A DNA stretch of 64,000 nt from Aphelocoma coerulescens (taxonomy: Eukaryota > Chordata > Aves > Passeriformes > Corvidae), in contig NC_091014.1 of assembly GCF_041296385.1 (NCBI RefSeq), positions 7,663,578-7,727,577 of the forward strand. The letters are read 5' to 3'. Below are positions 36,666-49,900 of this stretch, piece by piece. The stretch's first letter is position 1; every line of letters starts with the position of its first letter. The notes under the pieces were generated by a model, which did no database searches, was not told the DNA's origin, and saw only the letters and a list, made by a program, of their open reading frames with translations. Both the position numbers and the translations under genes were made by a program.

Positions 36666-39440
36666 TCTTCTTTCTCATGAGAAAGCCCCCTTTCCCTCTG
36701 AGTCCAAAGGATTTCTTTAGACCAGTGTACCCACCACACACACAAAGGACCTGGCTAATCTCTCATTTACAGCAGTAGAAGGCAGGACTAAGTTACCCAA
36801 ACCACTGACTTTCACTGTTTTAGGTCCAACCCAGGTGGAGACCCAGCTCTACATTTGCAGCTGCCTGCCCCTTAAAACTGGAAGGTCTAAGTCTTCATGT
36901 CTCATCCCAGGAAGTCTGACCTGAGAGATGAGCCCTCTCCTTCGATTTCCTGTAATTACAGCTGCCATAAGGAATTCCATTCACCAGAGGCTGTTTTTTT
37001 TAATAACACTGTGCCCTATTTTCTTGGTTACACTATCAGAGACTGTCAGTATACAAGATACCGATGCCATCCTCTTCCCCCTACACATAGAAAGATGTCA
37101 CACTACTTTGAGCAAACTAATAAAACACCTTGGATTCCAGGGGCTGGGGAAACTCTGCTGGTTTCATCATAAACCTAATTCTTTGAAGGATTTTTAAGAG
37201 AGCTTTTTTTGGTGGATTGTTTTTGTTTGCTTGTTTGTGGTTTGGTTTGTTGGCGGGGGTGGGGAGGGTGGTTTGAGAGGGATTGGTTGTAGGGACTTTT
37301 GGTTTGATTTACTCAAAATCTAGACTTGCCCTACCTAAAATCTGGCTTAGTACCATGGTCCTTATGCTCCCCTCCTCCACTGAATGATGTCAGCCCATGA
37401 AACAAGTGGCAATTAATACATTCTCCAGAGTATTTATGAGTAAATAGCTGCGGTTGACCACAGTGGGATGAGGAGTTTGGAGTCATACTTGGTGTGTGCA
37501 GTAGGTTTTCTTGCAGGGGGATGGACACTGCTGTGACAGTGCTGTGTAAGAGCTCACCTTTAATCACCCCTCCTCTGTTTTCTAAGTCCTCTACTGAATG
37601 GGGATTTTTTGTCTCTCTGGAGGGCATTAGTCTGTAATCTCATTAGCAGTAGCAGGCTGTGTTGCCATCTTCCTATGTGACAACCTAAAAGCTTTTAGAA
37701 AACAGCTGCTTGTTAGGACAGCACCTATGAATGCAAGGAAAATCATGATGCTATTCACTTCTTGGCTGTATTCTCATCTTTCTGCTTGTTTTCCATGGAC
37801 TCCTTTTTAACTGGGATGCTAAAATGCACCCCATGTCTCTTTGCTTCCTAAACCAGTGCAATCAAAGGCTGACACAATCCCTGCAGCAGAGATCGGTGGC
37901 TTTGCAATAATTAACAGCAGAGTCTTGCCGAGCATGCAACAGTGCAGTGCTTGCAGTAACCTCCCTTTAATGTATTTAATCTTCTTAGTGAGGTGTAGAT
38001 TACATCACCTCAAACCAACCTTGAAAGCTCCTGATCAGCCACATCAATACCACGAGCGTCGCAGGCGATTTGGTGCCCTGGCCTTGCTAAGCTCTGTAGT
38101 AGCAAATTAACACAGCACAGCTGGTGCTTTCAAAAGCTTCACATTCAGAGTAACTGATACAGATTTGGAATCCCTGATGGGTTATGAGCAGAAGATGACT
38201 GTTCATGCCCAGAGTAGGAGAGCCTGATATTATCAACATCAGTGTTATTACTGAAAGTTCATTTTTGCCTCTGATTTTAAACAAATCCGAGCACTGGTGT
38301 TGCTTGCTTGTAGCAATTTTAAGAGGCTTAATAGCAATGAGATTGAAAGATTGCTGAGATTTCCTGGGACAACAGCTTGTGTGTTCATGACAAGTATGCA
38401 TAAGGTATAGCTGGGTTTAATATCTTTATTTTGTTATATCAACTTCATTCTAAGTGGGCATGAGGAACAAAAGGGAATAAAGTCCCTTGTCATCCTTGAT
38501 GTCAGCGAGGCTGCATGGATCTTGCACAGCCAACTGCCAGGGATAGCCAAGATGCATTTGGGAGCTCTTATCACCCATTTAAGTAAGGTTGATTTTATGT
38601 GACTGAAAATGGCATTTCATTGTTCATCTGTACAACACTTCAATGTCCTGAAGGAAAGAAAGGGTACACAAAGGTGAGAAAATCTCTGTGTAGTGTTGCC
38701 CAACTTGTAAATCTGTCCAAGCAGCAAATATTTCATTTAAAACCATGCTTTAGAAAGGATTTTCAATTCAAAATAATTACTAAGGGCTATAACAAAACCG
38801 GGGAGAATTGGGTCCTGAAAGGCTATTTCTGCTTGTAAGAGAGATTGATATGAAACATACAGCCTTGGACTTTGGGGCTCTTCTGTCTCACTCAGGCACT
38901 GCATCACTGAAATGTGAGAACATTAGCCATAAGCAGGTCATCCAGATCTCCTAAAATAAGAGTATAAGTTCCCCCAAAAGCCAACAGAAAGAGGGAGAGA
39001 CCACCGCAGGTCGCACTCTTCATCTAAATTAACCCATCTCCTGATTTAACCACCTGCTACCTGTTAGGGACACAGGCTGTGGAGTTGGGAGACTGGGATT
39101 CTAGGGCTTCTTGGGGCAATGTTGCAGCTGATTCCATTCTGTGAGGAATGCTACTCATGGTAGCTCAGCTCTCCTTCTTGTCCTCTGCTCCAGTGAGGTC
39201 TGTGTTGACATAGTCCTAGCTCATTGCAAAAGTTTCTCTAGATTTTTCACCTCAATGCTAAAATTTGAAATGGTGTTCAAGCTTTGTGTTTGTACCAGGG
39301 GCACCCTGTGGTTCTCCCTGAGTCTGCCAGGGAGCTGGGTTCTCTTACTCTTCGTGCACAGGGAGGTTGGTTCATTTGGTCCATAGTGCAGCCTGGGATG
39401 AGAGCTTGAGAGAGAAAAACCCCTCAAATTCCCTTCCAAG
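36666..39440. other. Unique-looking non-coding stretch with a G/T-rich tract
   Basis: No gene was recognised. The region 37840-38110 is relatively GC-balanced, with TAATTAAC and CAATAATTAACAG cores and a CGAGCGTCGCAGGCG patch. It could be a conserved non-coding element, but I have nothing to compare it with. A MIR-like hint at 39080-39140 (GAGTTGGGAGACTGGGATTC) is too short to call. Confidence 0.45.
37203..37275. repeat. T/G-rich low-complexity tract with potential G-quadruplex part
   Basis: T-rich and (TTTG)-like sequence (37203-37245) passes into GGCGGGGGTGGGGAGGGTGG at about 37252-37271. Three G runs of 3-5 with single-nucleotide spacers, and a further GGG some 10 nt downstream, could allow a quadruplex on the + strand. 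No gene start is nearby. Confidence 0.75.
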
Positions 39441-39540
39441 CACAGAATCACAGAATGGTTTGGATTGGAAGAGATCTTAAAGATAATTTAGTTCCAACCC
39501 CCCTGCCATGGACAGAGACCTTTCACTAGAAGGTTTTCTA
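39441..39540 (-). mobile_element. CR1 LINE 3' tail, reverse orientation
   Basis: The + strand reads CACAGAATCACAGAATGGTT, TGGATTGGAAGAGATCTTAA, AGTTCCAACCCCCCTGCCAT, GGACAGAGACCTTTCACTAG. This is the reverse complement of the CR1 3' terminus, including two ACAGAATC/ACAGAATG terminal repeat units. Only about 100 bp remain. It is the only CR1 piece in the window on the - strand and is well preserved. Confidence 0.93.
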
Positions 39541-42248
39541 GGGTAGAAAGATGTGAATTTAAATTTGGGGGTTGTTGCATTTTTTCAGGAAACAAAACTT
39601 GAGAGACTTCTGGACCTTCTCACAGGAGCCTGGAGAAGGAGGTGTCCCTGTGGCAGCACTGGAAGTCCTGCCTGGGACAGGGCCTTGAGGACAGTGTCTT
39701 ACTCAGTGACTAGTCACACTGACACACTCCTTCTCACTGCTGGCCTGGGAAGTCTCCTGGGCAGACTTTTGTTAGAACAAATGTATTTTGACAAATTTTT
39801 GACAATCTCTCTTTTCTGACAGCACTTCCCACAGTGGTGTTTCCCTGGCTAGCCTCAGCCTGCTTTGACAATATCCACAGGGAACCTGCAGGGAAAAGCC
39901 TCATGTCAGCAATTAGTACCTTCTAGTCCAGCTCTGTGAGTGGCTGCATTACTCTCAGATATCTCTGCACAGTCTGACACAGCACCGCAGCCCCCAGACT
40001 GTGTGGGGCAGGACACCACCACCAGCCATCCTGCCACCAAGAAAGAAGAGAAAAGGGGCAAGACAGGTGCCCAGCATCAAATCAAAGGGTTACATCCAGT
40101 ACCCACCTAAAGAATTCCCACCTTAAAGAAATGGTAAGTTCTAAGTGCAGCAGGAAAACCAAACTACGCTGCTGGCACTGAGTGTCCTGCTGAGTGTCCT
40201 AAGGGTGGGCAGGGAGGTCTTCCAGGGTACTGGGCATGAACTGACCCTTTGAGGTTCTGGAGTTACAGAAAAGCTGGATCCCCAAAGGAAGTGATCTGAC
40301 AAGCCGACCTGGCAGATGGAGAAGCTGGGAGGCAAGGATCAAATTTCTGTATCCCTACAGAGGAGCCGGTGAAGGGAGGAGTTTTCCAGCTCGGACAGTC
40401 TCCTGAGAGTGGCACCCTTCACAGAGGCTGAAGAGACATTAATTGTAAATAAACCATGATGCCTTTTACAGAGGTGCTACTTCTGAAGAGCAGTCTCTTG
40501 TTTTGGGGTGCAATGCTGAGTAAGCAGCTGGTAACTGAAGTGTTTACCAAATCCTTCAAAAATGGGGTTTCTCCCTCATTTCCCTCAGCTTACTGCCATC
40601 TAGTGAAACTTTCTGGGAAGGCGATTAAGCCTCCCCCTCCCTTCCCTTGCCCCCCAAAACTCATTATATGGAGGAGCATATCTCTTCAGGCAGCAGTTGT
40701 TCCAGGCAAGTCGGTGTGCAGCAGGTGAGGGACAGATAGCAAGACTCTTGTACTTGATGATCCAATTTCTGAAAGTTTTACTGACTCCACAAAGAAGATT
40801 CTAGATCAAAGAGAGATTTACCCAGCTGCCCTGCATGACTTTTGCTCATGTGACAATCCCTGTAGATCACCCTGGAATGGGCAGAATTATGGACCCTTTC
40901 CCTTAGCTGGAGAGGAGAGCCTCATGTGGGGCTGCAGTGGTGAAGGGGAATTGCCAAAGTAGTTTGTTTTCTTAAAACAGGTTAGGAAAAAGAGGCTGGG
41001 CTCTCTTTTCCTGTTTTTAATCTCTAGAATACAATTATGGATGCCAGTGTGATCAGAAGATGGGGATCTGGATGAGGGCTGTGGGCAGGTAGAAGCACAA
41101 GATGTGTGCTAACAGCCAGACCTGAAAAAGGGAATGGCAGTCTGGGAACAAGAGTCCAGGGAAGGGGGCAGGGAAAAGTCTCCTGGCTTTACTGGGAGAA
41201 CCTCAGCTTCTCAAATACAGAATGAGAGGTTTTCTATGCAGAACTCCAATTCAGAAAGCTTTTACTATAAAGAAGAGCTTAGTAAGCTCCATTAAAACAT
41301 AGCCAACAGGTTTCTTTCTGATATATAAAAAGCTATTTATTTCCCATGTCAAATAAGAAATAGCTAATTGCTAAAGAAGCATGGCTTTTCTAACCAGCAC
41401 TAGCACTGAATTAGATGCATCCTCAAAAATAAGCCACAAGTGGCCAATTCTCCTCTCTCTGTGTGGTTCATGAAGAGCACTGGAGCACCTCAGATCCCAT
41501 CCTGTGTCTAAGCAAGGAAAAACCAGGAAATCATCTGTTTGAAAAATATGCAGACAGTAACACTGTTCCACAAAGACTGATCAGTTTTGTGTCCTGCATG
41601 TTGTGCAACTGTCCTGACTGCAGCTGTTATGTGATACATTGTCCCAATGCAGTGCGACACAGAAACTTCACAAAGATGGAGAAGCCAAGCAGGAACAACT
41701 TAGCCCTTAAATATCAAGACAGAGCTGAAGGTACTGAGGACCTTTCAGGGGATATTTACAGGAGATCATGTCAGACCTGATTAGGAGTCAGGTAAAATCT
41801 GCCTTGGAGGGGTCAGGGAGGGGATGTGGCCTTCACTCAGCTCTCAGTTTGGAAGAAATGCCCAAGCCTGAAAGTCTTAATATTGAAGGTTGTGAGGACA
41901 AAATTTTAACTCAGGTAAAAAGAAGGAGTGATGGTTGAGGTGTGGGGGTTGAAAGACTTACTGTGGAGGTCTTACTAATTAAAGAATATTGGACTGGAGG
42001 TCTTTCAAGATTTATTTGCTAATTTTGGGTTTTTTTTTCTTGGGACATGAATACAGAGATAAATGTGATGAGTGTGTGACAATCAAGTACTTTCAATGCC
42101 AAGTTTTTATGAGGCAGGAAGGATAATATTTTTCTACATCTAACACCTATCAGAGCCATCATCAGATGGTGGGAGGGTTTTGCAAGTTTACTCTACACTA
42201 ACACACAAGGACCAGCCACAACCCAATGTCTGCACCAGGACCGAGACC
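39541..42248. other. Unique-looking non-coding stretch
   Basis: No gene was recognised. A 12-bp unit (CTGAGTGTCCTG / CTGAGTGTCCTA) is duplicated in tandem at 40178-40201. Open frames are at most 105 codons and have no recognisable domain. Confidence 0.5.
40178..40201. repeat. Two-copy 12-bp tandem duplication
   Basis: CTGAGTGTCCTG is followed directly by CTGAGTGTCCTA, with one mismatch. It is a minor local duplication with no evident function. Confidence 0.85.
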
Positions 42249-42372
42249 TAACTCAGTCTTTGAGCAACCTGATCTAGTGGAAGGTATCCCTGACCATGGC
42301 AGAGAGTTTGGAATTAGAAGAGGTTTAAGTTCACTTCCAACCCAAACCAATCCCATTCTAGGATGCTGTGAT
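42249..42372 (+). mobile_element. CR1 LINE 3' tail, diverged
   Basis: TTTGAGCAACCTGATCTAGT, GGAAGGTATCCCTGACCATG, GCAGAGAGTTTGGAATTAGA and CACTTCCAACCCAAACCAAT match the last 120 bp or so of CR1 ('TGAGCAACCTGGTCTAGTGG', 'AGGTGTCCCTGCCCATGGCAG', 'CCTTCCAACCCAAACCATTC'). It ends in a degenerate ATTCTAGGATGCTGTGA version of the terminal repeats. Confidence 0.88.
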
Positions 42373-43608
42373 GACCCTGTTATACCCTGCTCTCACCACG
42401 GTGTATTTGCGTGTTGCAGAATTGCTCAGGATCGAGCATTTACTGCAGTATCAGGTACCACCAGAGACTCTGGGAAAAGCAAATTAATTCTTCAGCCTTG
42501 GAGCTTTGTTTTAGCAGCAGCCCAAACATTTACAGTCCCATTTTGTGTGAAGACTAACTCAGTGTGTGCATACCAAACTATTCATGTACATGTAGTGAAG
42601 TCTCCAGCACCAGGTCTTTAGCTACACCAGGCTTCATTCCGGTGGTTGAAGATATTCCACCTAAAAGCACCAAAGGGAGCTGCTGGAGCCAGTGCTTCAT
42701 CAAGATCAATATACAGGGGAAGTATAATATGATTATTGGTGGATTAATTGGAGGCAGTAGGAATATCATGATGTGTTTGAGATGTGGGACATTTCGTCAT
42801 GAGGAAGAGAGAAGGAAAAATCCCAGTGTGGTAAAATTGCTTTTGAGACAGGAAGAATGTCTGCATTACTGGGATACCTTGAGGATATTTTTCACAGATT
42901 ACTAAGACTACAACTTGGCAATTTTCATTATTTATCCTGACCTGAAAACACCAGGTCATAGAATTCACCTCATCATTCTTGCTTCCAAAGACTATTTCCA
43001 TTTTTACATTAATTCAGTGACAGAACCACAGATTTTCCTATTCCTGCAAAACCATTTTGAAGTCTTCTTTTAGGAAATATTTTCTAGAACCTTGCCAAGA
43101 CATTTTATATTTCAGAAGCACTCAATGTATGGCCTTTTTGTAAAACTCTATCTTGGAAGTAAAATAACAACAGTTACTGATTAAACATCTCTGAAAAATA
43201 ACCAAACTATTTGAAGTTTTGGATACAGTTGAATAAGTAGATGAAACTCCAAAAAAGGGAAAAAAACCCCACAAACCCCACAATAAAAAGTTTTTCCATT
43301 TCATTTTAAATTGTGGTAAATAATTGGAAAATGTTTCAAATTAACCATTTTTGAACTAGAAGCTGATATCTAATATATGCAATTTACCACAACCCATATG
43401 CATGCCTGACATGGCCCTTGAAGCCAAATATTATTTCAGGTTTTCTTTACAAGCAATATTTATTTTTTCTCTCACTGCTTCCTCTGCCAGATATTTTAAT
43501 AACTTCATAATGTTCTGTTACATGAAAGATATTATAATATTTGGAATCACCATCTTTATATAAATTGAAGGCTGCTATGTTTTCCAATCTGCCAAAAGAT
43601 TCCACATT
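42373..43608. other. Unique-looking AT-rich non-coding stretch
   Basis: No gene was recognised. A + strand frame at 42564-42905 (113 codons) has no recognisable domain and overlaps other open frames. From 43000 to 43600 the sequence is AT-rich and passes abruptly into the GC-rich LTR-like segment. Confidence 0.5.
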
Positions 43609-43920
43609 GTTCCCCACCCTTTCCCCTGCCCCCAGCCCTGGCCACCCCTGGGGTTCTCCCTGTTGGTTCCTGTACCCCAACTCCGCCCAGGTACCGCCCC
43701 TGAGCCCCTGAGAAAACCCCCTGCGCCCGCATCACGAGGTCTCTCTGCCTCTGGGGATTCCTGGGACGAGATGTAACCATTAAAAGATCCTCTGAAACCC
43801 TCATGGGGAGACCCTTCTCTCCTCCTTCGCTGTCACTGTGTTGTAGAGCTGGCAGCTGCCGGAGCAAGAGTGCGGAGCCGTCCGAAATGGAGCGCGGGAG
43901 GACAGAATGGCTGCCCTGCC
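43609..43920 (+). mobile_element. Probable endogenous-retrovirus solo LTR or LTR fragment
   Basis: A GC-rich segment of about 310 bp is set in AT-rich sequence and has sharp edges. It begins TGTTCCCCACCC and carries TTGGTTCCTGTACCCC and CAGGTACCGCCCCTGAGCCC. A GAGGTCTCTCTGCCTCTGGG block, an ATTAAAAGATCC possible poly(A) signal near 43789, and a GGAGCAAGAGTGCGGAGCCG block follow. The overall order resembles LTRs I recall from songbird ERVs, but the exact family is not certain. No gag, pol or env sequence, primer-binding site or second LTR is visible alongside, so it would be a solo LTR or a fragment. I did not find a clear target-site duplication. Confidence 0.5.
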
Positions 43921-46900
43921 CTGAGCAGCCCCGCTGAGCTCCCAGGGAAAGCTGCAGCTTGCTGAACTAAACCTAGCACTGCAACAAATATTCCCTTTTA
44001 AGTCCAGGCCAGAATGTTTCCTTTGACCTGACCAGGCTTTTATGTGACATACTCTGAGAGTTGATGTCACCAGTGGGCTTAATGGTGCCTAAGAACAAAA
44101 TATTTTTTTCAGAAATACATTTATTAACAAATAGTGGCTGATTTCACTTCTTTCCCTCTTGCATTTTCACCTCTTGATTTCTTGACAGGTATTTTCGTGT
44201 TGGTGTTAAGCTCTAAAAGCAACATACATGAGTTCATAGGTTTTGTATTATTTGGAGCTATTCTGGAAGGTTTTTTAATTTTCTAATTCTCTGAAGAAAT
44301 TTCTGTGCCTTGTCTCAACCTCTTTTTGGCAAGCCACTGCATTTCAGACAGAAGGAACTGACCCCACTGACCCTTGCAGGTCTGCTGGGGGCTTAGGGTA
44401 GAGGAGAAAGACGGTACTTCATAGATCATGATGAGCCAAATGGCTTCATCAGGGCCATAGTCATCTTCCATCATTTGCTTTTGGAAACACTGCTGTGGGG
44501 TGCAAAACCTGACATCTTGTATTGTGGCTCATCTCCATCACCGTCTGCTCCTCTTCCTCCCCTGGGAACGGCTCCGTGTCTCCGCTAACCTTGAAAAAGC
44601 CGACTCAGCACAACGTGTCCACATTCATTTCACTGAGAATCCAGCAACTCCAAACACAGATAATAGCCCGTTTATGTTGACTCGTGTTTTCCCACCTTGT
44701 AAACACCCTCTGAATTTATATTCCCATCATTCCTGCTATAACACTATTCCCTAAGCCATAAAATGAATAATTCGAAGCTTTTTGACAGCTAATATTTCTG
44801 TTGAACGATATTAATGCATTGTAAGTCTGACCTCAATACTGATGCATCACAGCCTGATCCTACTCAGTGCTGAGTTCCCTCTATGCCTTTTGAAGTTCCC
44901 TGATGTTGGTGGAAGGCAAAGGTGCTCAGCAATCTGTACAACTGTACTCCAAAGCAGGAGTAAAGGCACAAAACAGGTTCTCACTGTCACTCTAATGTAA
45001 AGGTGAGACATATGTTTGCAGGAGCTAAAATCTGCTGGGAAGGGTTCCTGTAAGAAATGGCATCCCCTTGGGATAGATATTCAGCAAGAAAATAAAAAGC
45101 TTTACGTCTTCGTGCTGCTGTGGGCAAAAACAGCGGTTGTGTGTGAGGTCTGTGTAGTGTGCAATTCTAACTAGACAGCAATGGTTCACATGCACAGCAC
45201 GTTTGTTTGAGCAAAGTTTAGCTTTGGGTTTCTTTAGCGGTCCAATTAATTTTTATGTTAATCATTGCATCTGCAAGAGCAATGTTTTCAATAACTTTGT
45301 GCCATTCACACTACATGAAAGCCATGAAGACACTTGGAATCACAGTCTGCTTAAAGAGCAACAGGCATCTATTAAAAACCCAACAATCATGAGCTATAAG
45401 CACACACACACACCTCCACACAGGCTGTATCACATCCATTTCTTCCAGATATGAAAGAGCCATCATGTACCTGAAACTGTAATTTACACAAAAAAACCCC
45501 ATCCCAGTCTGGATTCACCTCAGTGCTCCTTGGATCAGAAAGGTCAAAATACTTTCAGCAATAAGACCAGAGAGCTCTCTTGGCTGAGCTGATGTACAGA
45601 ATTAGGCCCTGATTCTTGCTTCATTTGTTTCTGTTTAAAGATGTTTCTAAGCACTTCTTGTGTTGTGTACTGGTCTGTAGTCCATGATCCTGGAAGAACC
45701 AAAATGAAAACATCCCAGGATGATTTCTCCTTCCTCCTAAAGGACCTTAACACAATCAGAGCTGTTTGAAGTATCTTTTTTTCTGGTTACTGCAGTGCTG
45801 ACTGACAAAATCCTTGAGATAATGAGAAGCTCAGCCAAACGATATTTCCAGCTGTGTTGTACTCTGGGAAGGCTGGCTCTGCTCTGCATGCTCCAAAGCT
45901 TGCCCACAAGGCTGGGGAGGCAGAGGTCTGCCTTCCCCATCAGATGCTGGGTGCACCCCACATTCTGCAGGGGGGAAGCTGATAAGGAAGATTAAAGCTT
46001 TCATTTTCTGCAATCAACTCCTGGGTTGTTTGCCTCACCATCTCACATTTGAAGTAACACCCAAATTCGGTCCCTGGGCAATTATTAGAAGCTGAAAGCT
46101 GGAGCCAAAGATTGATATATTTGGGTACTTCGGCGGAATTAATGGATTAACTCCCAGTCAAAACCACTTTAGCATTCTCCCTTCATAGTCTGCAAAGTTA
46201 AATTACTCTGGGCAGTGAGATAGAACTACCAGCTTTAAAAAAACCCCAGAAACTCAGTTATAATTTTCTTGAGCCTCCAACATGGAGCGACAACATTTTT
46301 GCTCCCATAGCATTTCATGGTGGCATCTGTAAACCATGCACGAGCTGCAAGGAGTTGAGGAACACAATGTGTGTGTCAGGAGCTGCCACCAGCACAACCC
46401 ACCACTGCCTTCAGGGAGGAAAGGTTCAGAGGAGGGGAGGGCTGGGAGAACAGATCCAACAGCTGGGAATGACAGGCAGGCAGCACTGGACTGGGAAGAT
46501 GGCACTCATTTCTGACTAGGAGGGATGCTGGCTGTGGGAGTGGATCTTCCAGGGTTGAATCATGGGTTTGCCAGCATTTGAGGCTGAAGTATTTTAGTTT
46601 TACTTTTAACAGAAATCACTGTGGCTTCTCCCAGAGAAAAGAGCATGATGTCAGGATGGAGATGCTTGTTCCTGAGCTGCACAGGGACTTAGATGAAAGT
46701 CTTCACTGGCTTCAATCTGAGCTGGGTGAGCAAGAAATACATTGGGGAAATACACTCTCCTCTTTCCCCATTAACCCCAAGCACAGGAATGCCTGCTGCC
46801 CACTGCTGGCAAACAAAGGACCATGGCTTGATATTCAAAACAGTTCTTTTAGCCTTAAAGATCTGTGACTCCATGGTGGAAAGGAGAAGCAAAGGGAAAG

Positions 46901-49900
46901 GCTGCCTGAAACATCTGTTCTTGCACCTCTGACAGCTTCATATGGCTTCACATCAACAGTGGCACTCAGGCATGGTGTCCTGGGCATTACCACATGCAGG
47001 TGACCAAAAGCATGTCAAAGCAAGGGGAGTGAGCTGTAATCTCTCTCATTATGCCACAGACACCCCCTCATACACAGAAATTAAGGTTCATATTTGCAGC
47101 CTATGGATATCTTAGGCTAGAAACTTACCATCAGCATCAGCAACCATTTGACTGGCAAATGCTTGCACACACGTGGTGGAAAAAATGATGCCCACTGTCA
47201 GAATGAATTTCTGAGCATCTGACTTGTGCAAAAGACTTTCTTTTAATGTCTCTCATGCACTGTGGAATACTTTTGTGCCAGTGCCTGCCCGTGGTCTGCT
47301 GAGTCTGGAGACTTCTGCTTGGACTTTTTTCTTTTCCCTTGAATGCCCTGGATCACAGCAGCTACATTTGTCTGCAGCACTATCTGCTGTCACTGCTTAC
47401 TCATGGGGATGTTCAGCTGGGATGCAGAGTTCACGTCATTATTATGGTAGGTAAAACTTTAAGTGCTGCAATGTCAACTGCTGTAAATCACTGTAAGTTA
47501 AGTGCTTGGTTAAACATGTCCAGGTCTCTGAGTTTTGTTTCTCTACGAATTGTGCAAGACTACCGTCCTGAAATAACACAGAGCGGTTGGGTATCTGCCT
47601 CGTGTCTTGAGCTGTATGTGTCCTATGCTAGACCATGTGATCCTCAGACCTCTCCCAGGGCCAGGAAGAGGTGTTCCATTTATTCCTCACATTATAGGAA
47701 CGAGGATGTAAGTGCTGACAGGTCTTGTACATCCTGGATATGAAAATTAGCTGGGTTTTGTTAACCCTAAGATAACTCCATTACAGCGCCTTATTTGCAT
47801 GTGTGCTGAAGCACTTTTGCATCTTTTTCCCATCTAGAAACAGTCATATGTGCAATGCTGATACCCAGAACTCAGGTCTTGAAGGTTTTTTTTTGTAAAA
47901 GAAGCATATGAGGGTATCCCTGTCCTCAGTATGCCATGGTAAAGCCAGCAGACAAACACAGAGACTTTTGGTTTGGTAGTTATATCTGGAAATGCATCTC
48001 ATGGAAGGAAAGAGACAGAGTGAGGAAGCTGAGGAGCAGGGAGAGGAGATATGGCTGAAAGTCTTCATTGGACACACTGTGGAGACACTGTGTCGTGCAC
48101 TTAACTGAAAAGCTCATTTCAAGTTTTCCAGGCACCATGTTAGAAAATTAAGCTGTCAGATCTGCTTACGGGCAACATGCTAACCTATGAAACACATTTT
48201 CTTTGTTCACTGGCACAGTGCATTTTAGAAAATCTTCTTTCTGTTATTCCCTCAACATTACTGTCATTCCTAGAATAAAAGCCCTCTTCCCTGCATGAGG
48301 TGTGGAGATTTGAGTCTCAAGGAGCCCTCAGTTGATAGGTAGTGATAGTGCTGTAGGTTCGAAAGATGCCAAGGACCTACATCAGAATTTCACGCCAGAC
48401 CTCAGTCTCAAGTTGAGCAGAAATATGTTAAAAAATGAGCACTTGGGACATTCAGCCTAACTTCTGCTCACCTGCCTAGTGTGCCTGTCTCTCTCTCCAT
48501 GGAGTATACAAGAAGCCTGGAGCAGACTGCACTTCTCAGGTAGGTGTTTCAGATAACAACAGCTGTGATCAATCCAGAATGCGGCTTTATGATGCTCTTG
48601 GTGTGCTGAGCACAGAAATGTATCCCCCTCTCCACACCCTGTGGCATGGCTGTAGACACAGTAGGGCAGAAACCACTGTCATGGACTGTCTCTCCCTTAG
48701 CTGTAGAGGAGCCAGCTCTACATCTGTATAAGGCAGGAAAAGGTCAAACTTTTGCCAGTGTACCACACCAAAATACATTTAGCTCAGTCTTTTGTTCTGC
48801 AGGTATGATTTTCTTTCATTTCAACAACTTGCACTAGAAATCTGTCTCTATTATAATTCCAAAGAAATTAAAATTACTAGGCCAATGTCCTCCTTCTTAC
48901 AAGAAAGTTAATGAAATTAGACATCCCAAGCAGTAATGAGCAAAGGGTTGGCAATGAAGAACATAAAAGACATTTTGGCTGAAAGGATTTTGATGCCAAA
49001 GGGAGTAACTCAAGGAGCGGATTGGATTGCAGGGAGATATACTGAAAGATTTGTTATCAGATTACTCTTTCTTTGAAATTATTCCAAGATCTAGCAAATG
49101 CTTGTGAATGTGTTGAATATCTAAGAGATTTGAAGAAGTTTAGCATGAATAATTCTAGAAGTCACTTGATTTTTGCTACTCTCCTTCAAAAGGGGAAAAT
49201 AAGATCATTGCGGCAAATCAGGGATGTCAGCATTTTTAGGGTGTGTCTTTCACTGGTGTAAAATAGCTAGGTCTCCTCTGGCTGCAATGGGATCTGTGAT
49301 GGGACTGAGGCAACTTGAAAACAACTGACCTGCTGAAGTTTGTTAGCATAAACTGTTCTGTGAATAAGTGGGCCAAAGTAGCGAACTACTGCAGGGAAGA
49401 GCAGGCCATGGTGCCCTGGCTGTGGCCAGCATCCATCTGGCAGAAGGCTGAATGGAGACCTCTGTGTGAGGTCTGGCACCAGGAGCTTGTAGGAAGTGCT
49501 GGACAGCACTCGGATCTGGTCAGTGGCCTCCCTGCCTTCACTCCCCACACTAAGCTCAAGTAGAGACCCAGTTATGAGGTGATGCTTTCTCTGCTAATGG
49601 ACAAAGCTGTGAAAAAGGGTCTATCTGCTTTGTTCTCTCAATATAAATGCTTATCCTTAGAAAAGATTTCAAAGCAATGGCACTGAGAACCACTGAGAAT
49701 TTTGGACTCCTCTTATTCCTGATGTGGCTTTTTAACTGGCCAAGTGTTGTCACTAGTGCAAGGAAGCACAAACTCAAAGAGGGAAGGAGGGGGCCTGCTG
49801 GACCATTTTGCTAAGATGTGATTCCTGCCAGGAGAATGGTTCAAGACCTTACATTAGGAATGTGCATATTGGCTTAGGAGCAACCAGTGGACTTGGAAAA

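Noticed and set aside
39080..39140. Possible + strand MIR start (GAGTTGGGAGACTGGGATTC)
   Set aside because: The following MIR body and tail blocks cannot be traced.
42564..42905. 113-codon frame on + with a Gly-rich hydrophobic stretch (IIGGLIGGS)
   Set aside because: Looked retroviral-like at first, but no protease, gag or env motif can be confirmed. It lies in unrelated sequence after a CR1 tail.
47339..47743. 134-codon frame on +
   Set aside because: No domain and no flanking splice or regulatory support.
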